Below, in pieces: positions 7,469 through 15,097 of a DNA stretch of 16,702 nucleotides (position 1 is its first letter; every line of letters begins with the position of its first letter). Where the stretch lies: positions 1 to 16,702 of the forward strand of contig CAJYBL010000015.1 in the NCBI GenBank assembly GCA_913064995.1. Direction: 5' to 3'. This DNA comes from an uncultured Alphaproteobacteria bacterium (GTDB taxonomy: Bacteria; Pseudomonadota; Alphaproteobacteria; Puniceispirillales; Puniceispirillaceae). Both the position numbers and the translations under genes were made by a program. The notes under the pieces are model-generated. The model was not told the origin of the DNA. It ran no database searches and worked only from the letters and a program-made list of their open reading frames with translations.

Positions 7469-8359
7469 CTAATTTCTATTTTCAGGCGCCGTTATATCGC
7501 GCGCACCGTCGCCAAGCAGGTTTATCGCAAGCACAAGTAGGAACAGTGCTACGCCTGGAATTGTGATTAGCCACGGCTCAAACAACATCATGTCTTTTCC
7601 TTCAGAGACCATCAGTCCCCAAGATGGTAATGGAGGCTGAACGCCAAGACCAAGAAAAGACAGCGCTGCCTCCAAAATTATTGCATGAGCAATCTCTAAT
7701 GTTGCGATGACAATCAGATTATTCACCACATTAGGCATGATTTCTGTTGTCAAAATACGGGTTGTAGAGCAGCCCACCGCCTGCGCCGCCGCCACATAAT
7801 CCATCGATCGAATTTGCAATGTTGACGACCGCATGACAACGGCAAACCGGTCCCATAACAAAAACCCAAGGACCATGATCACCACCTGTAACGAGCCGCC
7901 GACAATCGCTACAACAGCAAGAGCCACAAGCACCACCGGCATTGATAACCGCACTGTAATCATAAAGGTCACAACCATATCAACGCGGCCGCCAAAATAT
8001 CCAGCAGCAACGCCAAGAACAGTGCCAATAAGTCCTGAAATCAAAGCCGCGCCAACACCTATTAACAGTGATATTCTCGCTCCATAAATCAGGCGCGATA
8101 GATAATCACGGCCAAGGTGATCGGTGCCCAGAATATGTTCCCAGCTTCCCCTCGAGTCCCAAACGGGCGGAACAAGGCGGTTTAACAAATCCTGGTAATA
8201 TGGATCATGGGGCGCAATAAAAGGAGCGCTGAGCGCGATTAGAACAGCGGCCAATACAATCGCCGCGCCAATCATAACGCCCTGATGCCCTAATATCCGA
8301 CGCCTGAAGGCTGAACTCTTCGTTTGGCTTTCCAGAACTTCACTATCTATCTCAGACAT
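7469..8359 (-). CDS. oppC: ABC importer permease (OppC/DppC-like)
   Basis: 296-residue inner-membrane permease. A cytoplasmic N-terminus (1-28) precedes TM1 (about 29-49), then the typical periplasmic loop with APHDPYYQDLLNRL (49-62) and ILGTDHLGRDYLSRLIYG (76-93), and five further hydrophobic segments. The EAA loop that contacts the ATPases is DYVAAAQAVGCSTTRI with ILTTEIMPN (187-210). The ending GDGARDITAPE is typical of OppC/DppC. The ATG overlaps the oppB stop as TGATG and has no strong ribosome-binding site of its own, so translation is probably coupled to oppB. Confidence 0.93.
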   Translation of the reverse strand: MSEIDSEVLESQTKSSAFRRRILGHQGVMIGAAIVLAAVLIALSAPFIAPHDPYYQDLLNRLVPPVWDSRGSWEHILGTDHLGRDYLSRLIYGARISLLIGVGAALISGLIGTVLGVAAGYFGGRVDMVVTFMITVRLSMPVVLVALAVVAIVGGSLQVVIMVLGFLLWDRFAVVMRSSTLQIRSMDYVAAAQAVGCSTTRILTTEIMPNVVNNLIVIATLEIAHAIILEAALSFLGLGVQPPLPSWGLMVSEGKDMMLFEPWLITIPGVALFLLVLAINLLGDGARDITAPENRN

Positions 8360-9276
8360 CAGTTAATCCTAATCCGCGGGTCAAGCCATGCATTCAACAA
8401 ATCAGCAAAAAAGGTCAACACGATATAGAAAAGTGAAAAAACAAGAATAAGACCCTGAACTGTTGGCAAATCATTCCGCGTGATTGATTCCCAGGCAAGA
8501 AAACCTGCGCCATGAAGAGCAAAAATCGTTTCAACAACTATTGAACCACCAAGCATAAAACCGAATTGAACAGCGGTAAGGCTGACAACAGGGATGACCG
8601 CATTGCGAAGCGCGTGCTTGAACAGCACAACCCTAGGCCTTAGACCCTTGGCGCGAGCCGTTCGGATATAGTCGGCACTCAAGACCTCAAGCATACCAGT
8701 TCGGGTTAGCCGCATAATTGCTGGCGCCGCATAATATCCAAGAACAATTGTTGGCATGATAAAATGCTGCCATGTATCTGAGCCCGAGGTGGGCAATAAG
8801 CGAAGCGAGACGGATAAAAAGACGATTAGCATCAATGCAAACCAAAAGCTTGGTAGCGCCTGCCCCATTACTGACAGGAAAAGTGCAATACGGTCAATTA
8901 GACTGTTTGGCCGAATTGCTGCTGCGACACCAAGCGGGACTGACAGCACAATTGCAAATGTAATTGCAGACACACCCAAAGTCATAGTCGTTGAGAGCCG
9001 TTCAGCGATTAACGCACTGACGTCAGTTCTGAAATAATAGCTTTTCCCTAGATCACCACTCATGGCGCGTTGGAGCCAGTCAAAATACTGAACCAATATA
9101 GGCCGGTCAAAACCATATAGCTGGCGTATTGCTTCAATATCAGCGTCTGACGCTGTTTCACCGGCCATTGCAATTGCCGGATCGCTTGATATGTAGAGCA
9201 AACCAAAGCTGATAAATGAAACAGTGAGCGCTACTAGACCTGCAAGACCAAGGCGCTTTAGCGTGTAATACAGCAT
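8359..9276 (-). CDS. oppB: ABC importer permease (OppB/DppB-like)
   Basis: 305-residue inner-membrane permease with six hydrophobic segments. I chose ATG 9276 because GAGAG lies eight bases upstream and MLYYTLKRLGLAGLVALTV is the usual start of this family. The upstream GTG at 9309 has no ribosome-binding site and falls inside the 9305-9337 stem-loop. Landmarks: LYGFDRPILVQYFDWL (53-68), GDLGKSYYF (74-82), the EAA loop ADYIRTARAKGLRPRVV (201-217) with FKHALRNAVIPV (219-230), and the C-terminal DPRIRIN. Pairs with OppC to form the channel. Confidence 0.92.
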   Translation of the reverse strand: MLYYTLKRLGLAGLVALTVSFISFGLLYISSDPAIAMAGETASDADIEAIRQLYGFDRPILVQYFDWLQRAMSGDLGKSYYFRTDVSALIAERLSTTMTLGVSAITFAIVLSVPLGVAAAIRPNSLIDRIALFLSVMGQALPSFWFALMLIVFLSVSLRLLPTSGSDTWQHFIMPTIVLGYYAAPAIMRLTRTGMLEVLSADYIRTARAKGLRPRVVLFKHALRNAVIPVVSLTAVQFGFMLGGSIVVETIFALHGAGFLAWESITRNDLPTVQGLILVFSLFYIVLTFFADLLNAWLDPRIRIN

Positions 9277-9304
9277 TTTAAAAACTCTCAAAAGAAACCG
9301 AATG

Positions 9305-9337
9305 GTCACCTGCGCATCAGATTAACACGCAGGTGAC
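9305..9337 (-). other. Stem-loop between oppA and oppB
   Basis: GTCACCTGCG (9305-9314) pairs perfectly with CGCAGGTGAC (9328-9337) around a 13-base loop. It begins eight bases past the oppA stop and ends 28 bases before the oppB ATG. The T run that follows on the minus strand is broken (GGTTTCTTTTGAG), so partial termination or 3'-end protection of oppA mRNA is more likely than full termination. Such elements allow a binding protein to be made in excess over its permeases. Confidence 0.6.
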
Positions 9338-9345
9338 GCTTGATT

Positions 9346-10869
9346 TTACAGCCACTTTGCAGTGAAAAACCTCGGAATCTCGTCCGGTGTTGGGTTGAAA
9401 TCAACATCTTTTGAGAAGGCATACCAAGTGTTGTAAGACCAGAGTGGAAACATAAACACTTCTTCAGAGATCCGAGATAAGGCCGCTTTATATGCTGCCT
9501 TGCGGACCGCAGGATCGACAGATGTGTCACCAATCCCTAGCTGTTTGATCACTTCCGGGTCTTTTGAGTAATCATCCTTGCCACCTGACTGAAAATGGCT
9601 GGTGATCGCCGAAACGTCATTGATTGAATATGATCCCCAAGTTCCAAAATTAAATGGTGCACCACCATCTTGAACCTTGTCCCTGAAGGCAGCATATTTC
9701 AAATACTCAAACTTTGTAGTAATGCCCACTGCATTTAAGTTGTTGATCATGGCCTCAGCAAAATCTCGGTTTCTATACGCCAAGAATGGAGTTTCAAATC
9801 CATTTGGATAACCAGCCTCTGCCAACAGCTTTTTTGCTTTTTCTGGGTTGTAATCGTAAGACTTTATGTCTTGTGCACATCCAAATTGCGACGGAAAGCA
9901 AAGCGAATTAACAACCATTGATTCGCCTTGCACAAGCGCCTTTACGATGCCTTCACGGTCAATGGCATGAGCAATAGCGCGTCGTACACGAACATCGTTC
10001 ATTGGGTTTTTGCTATGTCTACCCATGGCATCAAAGTTCAAATATCCAATGCGCATAGTTGATGAGTTTTTCGTCGTGAATGCGCCCTGTGCAGCAATCC
10101 GTTTTGCTTGATCAGGCTTTACTTTCCAAATCCAATCAATGCCGCCAGAAAATAATTCTGCAAGCTGGGTGTTGCTCTCAGCGATTGTCCGAAAGACTAT
10201 ATTACCAATGCTGGCAGATCCTTTTGGGCTGCCTGCATGGTAGCCATCATATTTCTTGAATTTATAGCGCTTACCCGGCTCAACACTTGTAACTTGATAG
10301 GGCCCTGTTCCAACTGGCTTGAGCGCCATCCCCTCTGGGCCTGCCTTGCTATAGTAATCATTTGGGTACATGACGATTGGGCCAGAAAGAAATTCTAGCG
10401 CAGCTGGAAATTCTTTTTTCAAGTTTAGCTGAACCTTATATTCGCCTAACTTTTCGGCATTTTTCCACCAATTGACATTACGAGCAGGCTTGGCGCCATT
10501 CGCCGGATCAGCAAGATAATTTAGCGTAAAAACCACGTCATCAGCATCAAATTTTTCACCATTGTGAAACTTTACACCCTTGCGCAGATCAAATTCAATG
10601 GTCTTGGAATCCACCCATTTAAAGGATGTAGCAAGATTAGGTAAATACTCATTAGTTTTAGGATCCCGATACAGCAGGCCATCCCAAACCATTCTTGAGA
10701 TCACGATTCCTTCGCGTGCTGTATTATAATAATTATCAATGGATTCCAGTTCTCTGTCGATAGCTACATTCAGCGTATCATCAGACTTGCCTGCCTGTGC
10801 AACAGATACAAATCCCGTTGCAAGCAACGTGCCAGCAAGAAACGTTGAAAAATACTTTTTTACAATCAT
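9346..10869 (-). CDS. oppA: Periplasmic solute-binding protein, family 5 (OppA/DppA-like)
   Basis: 507 residues; captures the ligand in the periplasm and delivers it to OppBC. ATG 10869 (MIVKKYFSTFLAGTLL) is chosen because AGGGAG lies five to six bases upstream; the in-frame GTG at 10890 overlaps that site. Signal peptide 1-26 ends VAQA before Gly27. SBP_bac_5 features: LYRDPKTNEYLPNLATSF (67-84), FDLRKGVKFHNGEKFDADDVVFTL (93-116), the family motif PVGTGPY (185-191), VRRAIAHAID (295-304) and NPEKAKKLLAEAG (341-353). C324 and C331 lie close together and may form a disulfide. It is the first gene of the operon, consistent with high expression. Opp, Dpp, glutathione and nickel transporters share this fold; ligand identity is unresolved. 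Confidence 0.93.
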   Translation of the reverse strand: MIVKKYFSTFLAGTLLATGFVSVAQAGKSDDTLNVAIDRELESIDNYYNTAREGIVISRMVWDGLLYRDPKTNEYLPNLATSFKWVDSKTIEFDLRKGVKFHNGEKFDADDVVFTLNYLADPANGAKPARNVNWWKNAEKLGEYKVQLNLKKEFPAALEFLSGPIVMYPNDYYSKAGPEGMALKPVGTGPYQVTSVEPGKRYKFKKYDGYHAGSPKGSASIGNIVFRTIAESNTQLAELFSGGIDWIWKVKPDQAKRIAAQGAFTTKNSSTMRIGYLNFDAMGRHSKNPMNDVRVRRAIAHAIDREGIVKALVQGESMVVNSLCFPSQFGCAQDIKSYDYNPEKAKKLLAEAGYPNGFETPFLAYRNRDFAEAMINNLNAVGITTKFEYLKYAAFRDKVQDGGAPFNFGTWGSYSINDVSAITSHFQSGGKDDYSKDPEVIKQLGIGDTSVDPAVRKAAYKAALSRISEEVFMFPLWSYNTWYAFSKDVDFNPTPDEIPRFFTAKWL

Positions 10870-11065
10870 ACTTCTCTCCCTTGTGTTCACGGTTATAGCT
10901 TTTTATTCTCAAATCTAATCATACCTATCGCCAACTGTCGAGAAAGTTGTCTAAATTTGTGGGTGCGAAAAAAAATGTGATTAACGGGCAGAACACTCGA
11001 TGATCTTGCGAGTCCATTTTCAGTTGCATGATTGTCCAGCTCACAACATAGTTTGATGATCAGCA
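10870..11065. other. Divergent intergenic region upstream of oppA and the EamA gene
   Basis: This 196-base spacer should hold promoters for the importer operon (minus) and the EamA-M20 pair (plus). On the minus strand TTGGCG followed by GAGAAT about 18 bases later is a weak promoter candidate upstream of the oppA ribosome-binding site. An A8 run lies at about 10968-10975. On the plus strand I could not identify a convincing promoter. I see no clear operator palindrome and no local regulator gene. Confidence 0.3.
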
Positions 11066-12067
11066 GTGTCCCAACCGTCAAAATTTGTGGCATGCTCCCC
11101 ACCATTGGATTTAATCTTGACCTTTGACCCTAAACCAAAAAAACCGTCACTTTTAACGCGACTGTTGAGCAAAGATACGGCGCTACAATCAGTTGTCTGG
11201 ATGCTGATTTCATGCTGTGCATTATCAATTCTTGCCGCACTTGGAAGGCTTTTGGGACAATATGAGGTGAACGCGTTTCAAACGGTATTTTGTCGCCTGC
11301 TATTCGCCTTTCTGGTTATGCTACCAATGGTAATGCATCTGGGGTTTAAAACGGTCACAACGGGGCAGCTAAAAACCTATATCGTTCGATCAATTTCCGG
11401 CATGATAGCAATGTGGACCTGGTTTTATGCGGTGACCCTGATCCCCATTGGTGAGCAAACCGCGCTTAGCTTTCTTGCCCCACTTTTCACCACGATCGGA
11501 GCCGCCTTTGTGCTTCGTGAAACGGTACGGATGCGGCGATGGGTGGCGATCTTTACGGGTTTTGTCGGCGCACTGATTATTATTCGTCCGGGCATTGTCG
11601 ATATTAGCCTTGGTCATTGGGTTGCTATTCTATCGGCGCTAGCCATGGGCTGTTCGGCCCTCATCATCAAGCATCTAACCAGACAGGATAATCCGCTGAT
11701 CATTGTCTTTATCTCGCATCTAATCATGATGCCGATGGCGCTCATACCGGCTATCATTGTTTGGGAGTGGCCCAATCAGGAGGTTTGGCTGATCCTGATA
11801 GCAACAGGTCCCTTCGCAGTTATAGGACATTTTGCTTTGACAAAAGCATACTCACTTGCCGATGCATCGTTTGTTGCAGGTGTTGATTATGCCAGATTAC
11901 CCTTTGCAGTATTATTCGGCTGGTTGCTGTTTAACGAGCTATCCGATTTATGGACATGGGTTGGCGCCAGTATTATTTTTGCCTCATCATTCTATGTGAT
12001 CCGACGAGAAATGCGTGAAAAGAAAGATGCGCTGCAAAAACAGGCCCTGTTAATTGAAAAAGCGTGA
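11066..12067 (+). CDS. EamA/DMT-family transporter
   Basis: Up to 333 residues with about ten hydrophobic helices arranged as two EamA repeats, typical of inner-membrane drug/metabolite transporters that export amino acids, metabolites or drugs. Features include TM1 (about 42-63), GRLLGQYEVNAFQTVFCRLLFAF spanning into TM2, PIGEQTALSFLAPLFTTIGAAFVLRE spanning 127-152, GFVGALIIIRPG (165-176) and, in repeat two, KAYSLADASFVAGVDYARLPFAVLFGW (260-286). The start is uncertain: GTG 11066 is the first possible start after a stop but has no clear ribosome-binding site, and the first 40 residues are not obviously family-like. Downstream GTG or TTG codons are possible; the first in-frame ATG (11201) lies inside TM1. 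The M20 peptidase gene follows after 32 bases, so its cargo may be a substrate or product of that enzyme. Confidence 0.88.
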   Translation: MSQPSKFVACSPPLDLILTFDPKPKKPSLLTRLLSKDTALQSVVWMLISCCALSILAALGRLLGQYEVNAFQTVFCRLLFAFLVMLPMVMHLGFKTVTTGQLKTYIVRSISGMIAMWTWFYAVTLIPIGEQTALSFLAPLFTTIGAAFVLRETVRMRRWVAIFTGFVGALIIIRPGIVDISLGHWVAILSALAMGCSALIIKHLTRQDNPLIIVFISHLIMMPMALIPAIIVWEWPNQEVWLILIATGPFAVIGHFALTKAYSLADASFVAGVDYARLPFAVLFGWLLFNELSDLWTWVGASIIFASSFYVIRREMREKKDALQKQALLIEKA

Positions 12068-12099
12068 TTTATGTAACCGAACTGAACAAGGAGAGAGCG

Positions 12100-13266
12100 A
12101 TGTCAAACCAAGTGATAGACTGGCTGGAGTCGCAACAGGACAATATGCTGGATTTACTGGGCGAACTGGTAAATATCGATAGCAACAGTTTCGATAAAGC
12201 CGGCGTTGACCGTGTGGCAAATCGACTTGCCGAATTTTTTGATGCCCAGTCCATTCCGCACGAAACCATTCCAATCACCACCCATGGTGATGCGATGCGC
12301 GCGGTTGTTGCTGGCGGCAACGGGAATCGGCCGATCCTATTATGCGGCCATCGCGATACTGTTTTTCCAACGGGCGAGGTTGAAAAACGCCCATTCCGAA
12401 TCGAAAATGGCAGAGCCTATGGTCCGGGCGTTGCTGACATGAAACCCGGTCTTGTAATCAACGCATTTATTCTGGCAGCCTTTCAAAAATTTGGTGGGCA
12501 CCCAAATCCTCTTGTCGGGCTATTTACCGGCGACGAGGAAATCGGCTCGCCAACATCCCAAGATGTAATTATCACCGAAGCAAAAAAAGCGCGTCTTGCG
12601 TTTAACAGTGAGCCCGGACGACCGAATGGAAACATTGTTACAAAGCGCAAAGGCGGCATATTCTGCCATTGCGAAATTAGCGGCGTTGCAGCACACTCAG
12701 GCGGGTTTTTCGAAGATGGTCGCAGTGCAATCGAAGAGATGGCTCGTAAAGTACAGGCATTGCACGCACTGACCGATTTTGACCGCGGTATCACAATTAA
12801 TGTCGGACTAATAGCCGGCGGCCAGTCGGTTAACACGGTTGCCGCCGAAGCGAGTTGCGGCATCGACATCCGCTATCGCGACAGTGCCGACCGCGCTAAG
12901 ATTTTTGAAAAAGTGCAGAAAATTTGTACGACGACAAGTGTTGATGGCACCAGCTCAGACATGGTTATCAAAGGCGAGTTTCACCCACTAAACCCCTCGC
13001 CACAATCAGTTGAACTGTTTGATCTTTACGTAAAAAAAGCAGCAGATAATGGTTTTATTGTGACAGGAGAACATTCAGGTGGATGCGCAGATAGCGGGTT
13101 TATTGCTAATGTTGGTACGCCGGTAATTTGCGGTGTTGGGCCAATTGGTGGAAACTATCACCGACCAGATGAGTGGATGCAGGTTGACAGCCTGTCGGTG
13201 CGCGCAAAATTCATTGCCGAAACAATTATGGCGCTGGCCACGAAACCAACCAAAACCGGCCTCTAA
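12100..13266 (+). CDS. M20 family peptidase, carboxypeptidase G2/ArgE-like
   Basis: 388-residue cytoplasmic zinc hydrolase of the CPG2/ArgE group, which releases an amino acid from peptides, folyl-type or N-acyl amino acid conjugates. ATG 12100 has AAGGAGAG immediately upstream at good spacing; the frame extends to 12064 without support. Predicted active-site residues: H84 and D86 (CGHRDTVFP), D113 (YGPGVADMKPG), E146/E147 (GDEEIGSP), E171 (FNSEPGR) and H354 (GGNYHRPDEW). The lid domain holds the dimer-interface H199 (GVAAHSGGFFEDGRSAIEEMA). No signal peptide, unlike Pseudomonas CPG2. The gene lies 32 bases after the EamA transporter on the same strand, and a second enzyme of this type (15098-16237) lies beyond the GGT-like gene. 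Confidence 0.9.
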   Translation: MSNQVIDWLESQQDNMLDLLGELVNIDSNSFDKAGVDRVANRLAEFFDAQSIPHETIPITTHGDAMRAVVAGGNGNRPILLCGHRDTVFPTGEVEKRPFRIENGRAYGPGVADMKPGLVINAFILAAFQKFGGHPNPLVGLFTGDEEIGSPTSQDVIITEAKKARLAFNSEPGRPNGNIVTKRKGGIFCHCEISGVAAHSGGFFEDGRSAIEEMARKVQALHALTDFDRGITINVGLIAGGQSVNTVAAEASCGIDIRYRDSADRAKIFEKVQKICTTTSVDGTSSDMVIKGEFHPLNPSPQSVELFDLYVKKAADNGFIVTGEHSGGCADSGFIANVGTPVICGVGPIGGNYHRPDEWMQVDSLSVRAKFIAETIMALATKPTKTGL

Positions 13267-13290
13267 CACCCCTGCTTGCAAGCAGTCGCT

Positions 13291-14901
13291 TCAGCATGAG
13301 GCTGCCATGCCATCACCAGCTGGATCAGCTCCACCATCAAGCTTGCCATCTTGCAGTCTAATAGCATGTAAGATTGGGGTGATATAACTGGCGGCATAGC
13401 GCCGTGTTACATATCCGTCTTGATTTAGATCACGCTCGACACCGCGCAGAATCCGATTGGTCAATTCAATCACATTAGACGTTGCACAGAAGCGCGGCGC
13501 AGACACCGCGTCTTGTGCGCTCATACGAAAATCAACCGCGTTTAAAATAGTCTGCAGAACCCCCATGGTTATGGTGGTACCACCAGGCGCACCCAACGCC
13601 AAAAATGGCTTTCCATCCTTCGACAGAATCGTTGGGCACATCGCCGTAAAGCGGGCTTTGCCCGGGGCAAGACTGCCGACATGGCCGGGCCTTGGGTCAA
13701 ACACCATCATGCAATTATTATACATAAAGCCAAGCCCGTCAGTAATCACTCCCGAGCTTGATCCAAGCGAATGCGTAACGTTAACAACGTTGCCAGCAGA
13801 ATCAGCAACAACCAGATGCGTTGTGTCCTTACTTTCGGGCGCGCCTGAATTTAGCCGCACAATATCAGCTTTTTCGCCAGCACGAATCTTTGCAACAAAC
13901 TCGGCTGCCCTCGCTTTACTCGCCAGCAGGTCTTGCGGCACATCAATGAAATTTGGATCACCCATAAACTGGTCTTTATCGATCGTGGCATATTTCATGG
14001 CCTCGGCAACCGTTGCGATATATTGCGCCGAATTATGCCCCATAGCAGCCAAATCAAAATGCTCTAGAATATTAAGCATTTCCAAGATCATCAAACCGCC
14101 ACCCGGTAATTGGTTGGTGGCTACATCAAAGCCTCGATATTTGCCAATCAGAGGAGGCAGATCGGTTGGCGCACAATCGACCAGATCATCCCTCGTCAGT
14201 AGTCCACCATTGGCTTTCATATCGGCAGCAATCAAATCAGCGACGTCGCCATCGTAAAAAATACCAATGCCTTCGTTCGCAATCCGTTGGTAAAGTCGGC
14301 CCATATCTGGATTTTTCAGAATATCGCCAACATTCAAAAGTGCACCATTTTCGCTTAAATAGATTTTGCGGGCCGCATCAAGTTTATTCACCACGGCGAT
14401 CCGTTCAATACGACCTGCCTGTGCCGGCTGAAGCCAAAATCCCAGAACTCTTGGTCGAACCGCAAACCCATGGATGCAATAATTAATCGCCGGTTGCAAA
14501 ATCTGACCCAGCGACATTGTGCCATGGCGTTGCAGCGCGGTGTTAAACGCCTGCAGTGTCATTGGCGATGTCATCGATTGATAACCAAATTCGTTAACCT
14601 GGCCCGTGAGCACAAAACCGAAGCCATCATCACATTCACGTTCAATCAGATGTTCCCACATATCTGGCTTGCTTGCTTTAGGCGCCTTACCGTGAAAATC
14701 AATGAAACTGTGAATATCTTTTTCTGGCATAAAGATTTGCATCGAGCCAAAACCGGCAATACCGCACATTTGTGGATCAACAACTGTTTGGACAAATGCG
14801 GCTGCGATAGCCGCATCCATTACATTGCCGCCAGCTTTAAAAATATCCAGACCAGCCTCTACCGCTTCTGGCTGTGGTGCCGAAATCATACAACGCGTCA
14901 T
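13291..14901 (-). CDS. Gamma-glutamyltransferase-fold Ntn hydrolase with atypical substrate pocket
   Basis: About 536 residues. ATG 14901 gives the best spacing (seven bases) to AAGGA; ATG 14904 and GTG 14916 are alternatives. GGT-family precursors self-cleave before a Thr nucleophile: here ESKDTTHLVVAD places it at T360, predicting large (1-359) and small (360-536) subunits. Other family marks: EAGLDIFKAGGNVMDAAIA (14-32), CGIAGFGSMQIF (46-57), LPGGGL (265-270), LAPGKARFTAMCPTIL (411-426) and ALGAPGGTTIT (435-445). Two oddities are visible. There is no signal peptide, whereas classical bacterial GGT is periplasmic. Also, the usual DFRExAP motif, whose Arg (R114 in E. coli) binds the gamma-glutamyl alpha-carboxylate, reads DFHGKAP (68-74). 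A different acyl substrate, as in cephalosporin-acylase-like relatives, is therefore plausible. It is convergent with the M20 gene 24 bases away. Confidence 0.88.
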   Translation of the reverse strand: MTRCMISAPQPEAVEAGLDIFKAGGNVMDAAIAAAFVQTVVDPQMCGIAGFGSMQIFMPEKDIHSFIDFHGKAPKASKPDMWEHLIERECDDGFGFVLTGQVNEFGYQSMTSPMTLQAFNTALQRHGTMSLGQILQPAINYCIHGFAVRPRVLGFWLQPAQAGRIERIAVVNKLDAARKIYLSENGALLNVGDILKNPDMGRLYQRIANEGIGIFYDGDVADLIAADMKANGGLLTRDDLVDCAPTDLPPLIGKYRGFDVATNQLPGGGLMILEMLNILEHFDLAAMGHNSAQYIATVAEAMKYATIDKDQFMGDPNFIDVPQDLLASKARAAEFVAKIRAGEKADIVRLNSGAPESKDTTHLVVADSAGNVVNVTHSLGSSSGVITDGLGFMYNNCMMVFDPRPGHVGSLAPGKARFTAMCPTILSKDGKPFLALGAPGGTTITMGVLQTILNAVDFRMSAQDAVSAPRFCATSNVIELTNRILRGVERDLNQDGYVTRRYAASYITPILHAIRLQDGKLDGGADPAGDGMAASC

Positions 14902-15022
14902 CATACTTTCCTTCACGAATTACCTACCTATTCCATTACCGACTTAATCAGGTTTTTGAAATTCTTGCCAGTGAACTCTTTTAAGCTATTGATGGTAAAT
15001 TATTATCAGCTAGTGGCTGGTT

Positions 15023-15052
15023 TTGTGATGATCGGCACGCTAACGTTATGAT
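15023..15052 (+). promoter_or_regulatory. Candidate sigma70-type promoter for the second CPG2-like M20 gene
   Basis: TTGTGA (15023-15028) and TATGAT (15047-15052) match the -35 at four and the -10 at five of six consensus positions, with an 18-base spacer. The start site would be near 15059, leaving a leader of about 39 bases that ends in the GGAGG site before ATG 15098. It lies in the 196-base divergent spacer (14902-15097) with the GGT-like gene; no clear opposite-strand promoter was found. Confidence 0.4.
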
Positions 15053-15097
15053 TGAACTGGAAGATAAATCAAGTAACCGGCAAAATGGAGGACAACC

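Noticed and set aside
10893..11105. A 70-codon minus-strand frame in the oppA/EamA divergent spacer
   Set aside because: No ribosome-binding site, no recognisable sequence, and it overlaps the probable regulatory region and the start of the EamA gene.
13272..13285. Palindrome CTGCTTGCAAGCAG between the convergent M20 and GGT-like genes, as a terminator
   Set aside because: It is a 14-base palindrome with no spacer for a stable loop and no T run on either side; likely chance.
13457..14257. A 266-codon open frame on the plus strand
   Set aside because: It lies fully antisense to the GGT-like gene, whose catalytic motifs are clear. Its translation has no recognisable domain and it lacks a good ribosome-binding site.
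14470..15051. A 193-codon open frame on the plus strand
   Set aside because: Most of it is antisense to the GGT-like N-terminus, and it runs through the promoter region of the next M20 gene. The translation is rich in His, Asn and Cys in a way typical of a shadow frame.
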